From: Dehalococcoidia bacterium
GTDB taxonomy: Bacteria > Chloroflexota > Dehalococcoidia > Dehalococcoidales > Fen-1064
Length of the DNA: 8,761 nucleotides
Assembly: GCA_011192055.1 (NCBI GenBank)
Contig: DUES01000187.1
Coordinates: forward strand, 1-8,761
Direction of reading: 5' to 3'
Shown here: piece after piece, positions 6,289 through 8,761 of the stretch
Layout: the number at the start of each line of letters is the position of its first letter
Position numbering within the stretch: the first letter of the stretch is position 1
Notes under the pieces: model-generated
Told to the model about the DNA's origin: nothing
What the model saw: the letters and a program-made list of their open reading frames with translations, nothing else
Databases searched by the model: none
Translations under genes and position numbers: made by a program

Positions 6289-7182
6289 GTGAGTATATCT
6301 AATCTCAATATGGAAGTACAGGATAATGCAATCAGCGCAATTGTGCCTGAGAATACCCTTGTAGAAGAGGCCGGCAGCGGATTCGGTTTCCTTGAGGGCC
6401 CGGTCTGGTACGGCGACTGCCTGCTGTTCAGTGACATCCCGAATAACCGTATTGTCCGCTGGCGTATGCTGAACAATGGTCCGGAAGTAACCACGTTCCG
6501 CACTCCAAGCGGCAACTCGAACGGACTTACCCTGGACAAGAGCGGCCGGCTTATTGCCTGCGAACACAGCCTGCGGCGTGTGACCCGTACCGAACCCGAT
6601 GGTACTATTACGGTCCTCGCCGACCATTATGAGGGCAAACGCCTGAACAGCCCTAATGATGTGGTTGTCAGGTCCGATGGCAGTATCTATTTTACCGACC
6701 CTCCGTATGGTCTCGCAGGGTTAACAGCCTGGAAAGAACTGCCCTTCAACGGTGTTTACAGGCTGTCACCGGATGGTGAGCTCATATTGCTGGCTGATGA
6801 TTTTGACCGGCCAAATGGTCTGGGTTTCTCGCCAAACGAACAGGTGCTCTATGTTTGCGATACGGCTCGCGGTCATATCAGGGCTTTTGATGTCAGTCCG
6901 GACGGCAGCATAAACAGTGGAAGGATGTTCATAGATATGCGGGCACCCGAGCCGGGCGCTCCTGACGGCATGAAGGTCGACCGCGAAGGGAACGTATATT
7001 GCACCGGTCCAGGCGGGTTCTGGATTATCAGTCCCGAAGGAAAATGCCTGGCTAAAGTAAACCCCCCTGAATTACCGGCAAACCTGGCATGGGGTGACGC
7101 CGATATGAAGAGCCTCTATCTGACAGCACGCACCGGACTGTACCGGGTAAGGTTAAATATCGCCGGGGTTCCTCTTTACTAA
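6289..7182 (+). CDS. SMP-30/gluconolactonase/LRE family protein
   Basis: A 297-residue six-bladed beta-propeller of the SMP-30/gluconolactonase family, whose members hydrolyse sugar or other lactones using one divalent metal ion. Repeated blade motifs are clear: LEGPVWYGDCLLFSDI (35-50), NGLTLDKSGRLIACE (78-92), LNSPNDVVVRSDGSIYFTDP (119-138), RPNGLGFSPNEQVLYVCDT (174-192) and PDGMKVDREGNVYCTG (225-240). The expected metal and catalytic residues are present: Glu36 in LEGP, Asn123 in SPND, Asn176 in RPNG and Asp226 in PDGM. No signal peptide is visible, so it is probably cytoplasmic. It starts with GTG after a strong ribosome binding site. It is last in the same-strand series from cinA through the VOC and NIPSNAP-like genes and stops 10 bp before the convergent cvpA stop. 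The pairing suggests degradation of a lactone-forming intermediate; the substrate is unknown. Confidence 0.9.
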   Translation: MSISNLNMEVQDNAISAIVPENTLVEEAGSGFGFLEGPVWYGDCLLFSDIPNNRIVRWRMLNNGPEVTTFRTPSGNSNGLTLDKSGRLIACEHSLRRVTRTEPDGTITVLADHYEGKRLNSPNDVVVRSDGSIYFTDPPYGLAGLTAWKELPFNGVYRLSPDGELILLADDFDRPNGLGFSPNEQVLYVCDTARGHIRAFDVSPDGSINSGRMFIDMRAPEPGAPDGMKVDREGNVYCTGPGGFWIISPEGKCLAKVNPPELPANLAWGDADMKSLYLTARTGLYRVRLNIAGVPLY

Positions 7183-7192
7183 GGCTTTGATT

Positions 7193-7684
7193 CTATGGTG
7201 CCTGGAAGAAATCGCGAATAGTATCAAATTCACTGGGCAGAAAGCCCAGTACGAGCGGGAACTTGTCCAGCAGTATTTCTGCAAGGAACGAATCAATTAT
7301 CAGACTGCTGCCGAAGAATTTAACTATGATTGCCAGCAGCGCACCCATGAATATCGCCCCCATCAACAGACCAAATACCGCACCGCCAAGGTGGTCGACC
7401 CAGCCCAGCAATACTATCTTGGCGGTAACTTTCAATAGTGCTGCTATTACGTTGGCAATAATCATTATTACTATCAGTATTATGGCAAAAGCGGCAATAT
7501 TGGCGAAATCTTCATTGGTTATAAATGTCAGCCTGTCTCCCAGTACCTGGTAATAATTGCTGGCAACTACTACACCCACCATCAGGCCGGCGAGCGAAAT
7601 GGCCGACTTTATCAGCCCCTGTTTCAGACCTGTGAAGATAGGGATGATAAGCGTAATAGCAATGACAATATCGAGCCAGTTCAT
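7193..7684 (-). CDS. cvpA: CvpA family membrane protein
   Basis: A 163-residue integral membrane protein with four predicted hydrophobic helices at about 4-20, 27-43, 62-88 and 100-125. The start MNWLDIVIAI and the loop GWVDHLGGAVFGLLMG (94-109) match the CvpA (colicin V production) family. CvpA homologues act in the cytoplasmic membrane; they are needed for colicin V secretion in Escherichia coli and are linked to envelope stress and bile tolerance in other bacteria, with the mechanism not settled. No colicin genes are near, so the family name should not be read as a toxin function. GGGAGGAA (7698-7691) lies 6 nt before the ATG. The stop nearly abuts the convergent SMP-30 gene with no visible terminator between them. 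Confidence 0.88.
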   Translation of the reverse strand: MNWLDIVIAITLIIPIFTGLKQGLIKSAISLAGLMVGVVVASNYYQVLGDRLTFITNEDFANIAAFAIILIVIMIIANVIAALLKVTAKIVLLGWVDHLGGAVFGLLMGAIFMGALLAIIVKFFGSSLIIDSFLAEILLDKFPLVLGFLPSEFDTIRDFFQAP

Positions 7685-7740
7685 ATCCAGTTCCTCCCGG
7701 CGCTTTCTCTTGGAAAGCCAAACAGTTAAATCAACAGTAA

Positions 7741-7770
7741 CAGTGACCTGGTCAGGTTACATTGTCACTG
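7741..7770. promoter_or_regulatory. Overlapping dyads, operator candidate
   Basis: Two dyads overlap in the gap between cvpA and the corrinoid activator gene. One is compact: GTGACCTG (7743-7750), GT, then CAGGTTAC (7753-7760), with one mismatch that would be a G-U pair in RNA. The other is CAGTGAC (7741-7747) with its exact complement GTCACTG (7764-7770), 16 bp apart. No U-run follows, which argues against an intrinsic terminator. Binding of a dimeric repressor is one possible reading; the two forms could also be alternative RNA folds. Confidence 0.4.
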
Positions 7771-7789
7771 ATTTCGTCCAGGGACATTT

Positions 7790-7805
7790 CGTGAATTGTA
7801 TCACA
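7790..7805. promoter_or_regulatory. CRP-like dyad
   Basis: CGTGA-N6-TCACA matches the TGTGA-N6-TCACA consensus of CRP-family regulators at 9 of 10 positions. It lies 74 bp before the corrinoid activator ATG and about 105 bp before the cvpA start on the other strand. No CRP-family gene is visible, so the call rests only on the motif. Confidence 0.3.
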
Positions 7806-7879
7806 GCATTGCGTCTTGGTAAACTGGTCGCATAGGTTAGGGCTAATACCGCGCGCAGTTGGAGATAGGAGAAAATATA

Positions 7880-8761
7880 ATGGGCAGACACACAGTGACA
7901 TTCCTACCGGAGAAAAAAGAAGCAGAGGTTGAGAACGGAGCCACAATACTCCAGGCTGCTGAACAGGCCGGAGTATATATTGACACCCTTTGTGGCGGTG
8001 AAGGCCTCTGTGGTGAGTGCCGTGTCCGCGTGATAAAGGGCAACGCGCGGGCAGACAAGCATGCTATCGGTTTTTTTTCCAGGGATGAACTTGGGAACGG
8101 TTATGTTCTTGCCTGTCAGACCACTGTTGAGGATGACCTGACTGTAGAAGTGCCGGTGAAATCAAGACTCGAAGGCGAAACTATCGTGACCGAGGGGATT
8201 CCCATCTACAGCAACCCTGAGAAAGTCGTACTGCACAAGCGGCCGGAAGACCCGGCGTCCTTCTTCGAACCTGTTGTCAGTAAGGTATTTCTTGAGCTCC
8301 CGGAACCTACCATGATGGATAATACCGCCGATATCGACCGTGTAACCAGGGAACTGCGCAAGGTAACAAGGTACACGGATTTCGAGGTAACCCTGGCCTG
8401 TCTCAGGGACCTCGCCACCACATTACGTCAGCATAATTGGAAGGTTACCGTTACCTGCAGTCGGCACGGCACGGGTGGAAAAATCGTCGCTATTGAAGGG
8501 GGCGATACTACCGCCCACCAGTACGGCCTGGCTATAGATGTCGGTACTACTACCGTAGTTGTTCAGCTTATTGACCTGAAAACAGGAAAAGTTCTTGGAG
8601 CGGAAGGCAGTCATAACCGGCAGGCACGGTATGGTGAAGATGTTATCTCACGGATGGTTTTTGCCTGCGGCCGCGGTTCTCTCCAGCCATTGCATGAGGC
8701 CATAATTACCAATATCAATAAACTCACCGAAGCCGTTATCAAAAACAAACACATAAATACC
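7880..8761 (+). CDS. Reductive activator of corrinoid-dependent enzymes (2Fe-2S plus ASKHA domain), N-terminal part
   Basis: Partial gene; 294 residues are visible and it continues past the right edge. Residues 1-93 are a plant-type [2Fe-2S] ferredoxin domain with C38-GGEGL-C44-GE-C47 and C79 in LACQT as cluster ligands. A linker domain follows (about 100-205). An ASKHA ATPase-type domain (COG3894/DUF4445) then begins, with the phosphate-binding loop LAIDVGTTTVVVQLIDL (217-233) and NRQARYGEDVISRM (246-259). The order matches RamA and RACE proteins, which use ATP to drive electron transfer from the iron-sulfur cluster to inactive Co(II) corrinoid, restoring Co(I) in methyltransferases. No methyltransferase or corrinoid protein is in view, so the partner is unknown; one may lie downstream. 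AGGAGA (7867-7872) precedes the ATG by 7 nt. Confidence 0.92.
   Translation, partial: MGRHTVTFLPEKKEAEVENGATILQAAEQAGVYIDTLCGGEGLCGECRVRVIKGNARADKHAIGFFSRDELGNGYVLACQTTVEDDLTVEVPVKSRLEGETIVTEGIPIYSNPEKVVLHKRPEDPASFFEPVVSKVFLELPEPTMMDNTADIDRVTRELRKVTRYTDFEVTLACLRDLATTLRQHNWKVTVTCSRHGTGGKIVAIEGGDTTAHQYGLAIDVGTTTVVVQLIDLKTGKVLGAEGSHNRQARYGEDVISRMVFACGRGSLQPLHEAIITNINKLTEAVIKNKHINT

Noticed and set aside
7183..7250. Possible terminator between the convergent SMP-30 and cvpA genes (GGGC/GCCC at 7235-7248)
   Set aside because: The arms are too short, lie inside cvpA, and no U-run follows.
7193..7684. CvpA as part of a colicin or bacteriocin export system
   Set aside because: No bacteriocin, immunity or ABC exporter gene is nearby; CvpA homologues are widespread without such genes.

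Overview
The window reads as ordinary chromosome from an uncultured anaerobic bacterium, most likely a Chloroflexota/Dehalococcoidia-type organism. That placement is an inference from gene content: an NDP-forming acyl-CoA synthetase-like CoA-binding protein, a [2Fe-2S]/ASKHA corrinoid-enzyme activator, and VOC, NIPSNAP-like and SMP-30 family proteins beside housekeeping genes. No marker gene is present to fix the taxonomy. I see no mobile element, CRISPR array, rRNA or tRNA.

Layout, left to right. A partial minus-strand CoA-binding/acetyl-CoA synthetase (ADP-forming)-like gene (1-681) runs off the left edge. A 430-bp divergent intergenic region (682-1111) follows and holds an imperfect inverted repeat. 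A plus-strand class C beta-lactamase-fold serine hydrolase (1112-2581) converges on minus-strand queA (2628-3668), the epoxyqueuosine precursor step of queuosine tRNA modification. queA is divergent from cinA (3869-5116); each has a recognisable sigma-70-type promoter candidate in the 200-bp gap.

Downstream of cinA, on the same strand and closely spaced with strong ribosome binding sites, lie a VOC/glyoxalase-fold protein (5164-5559), a duplicated NIPSNAP-like alpha/beta-barrel protein (5590-6237) and an SMP-30/gluconolactonase-type lactonase (6289-7182, GTG start). These three look like a small catabolic cassette of unknown substrate, possibly read through from cinA. The SMP-30 gene converges, 10 bp apart, on minus-strand cvpA (7193-7684), a four-helix membrane protein.

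After another divergent gap (7685-7879) containing dyads that look like operator sites, a plus-strand gene (7880 to the right edge, partial) encodes a ferredoxin-domain plus ASKHA-domain protein of the RACE/RamA type, which reductively reactivates corrinoid-dependent methyltransferases.

No clearly new system is visible. The points most worth checking are the Ser-to-Asp change at the PncC active-site motif of CinA, the replaced metal ligands in the VOC protein, the VOC/NIPSNAP/SMP-30 cassette, and the dyads upstream of the corrinoid activator.
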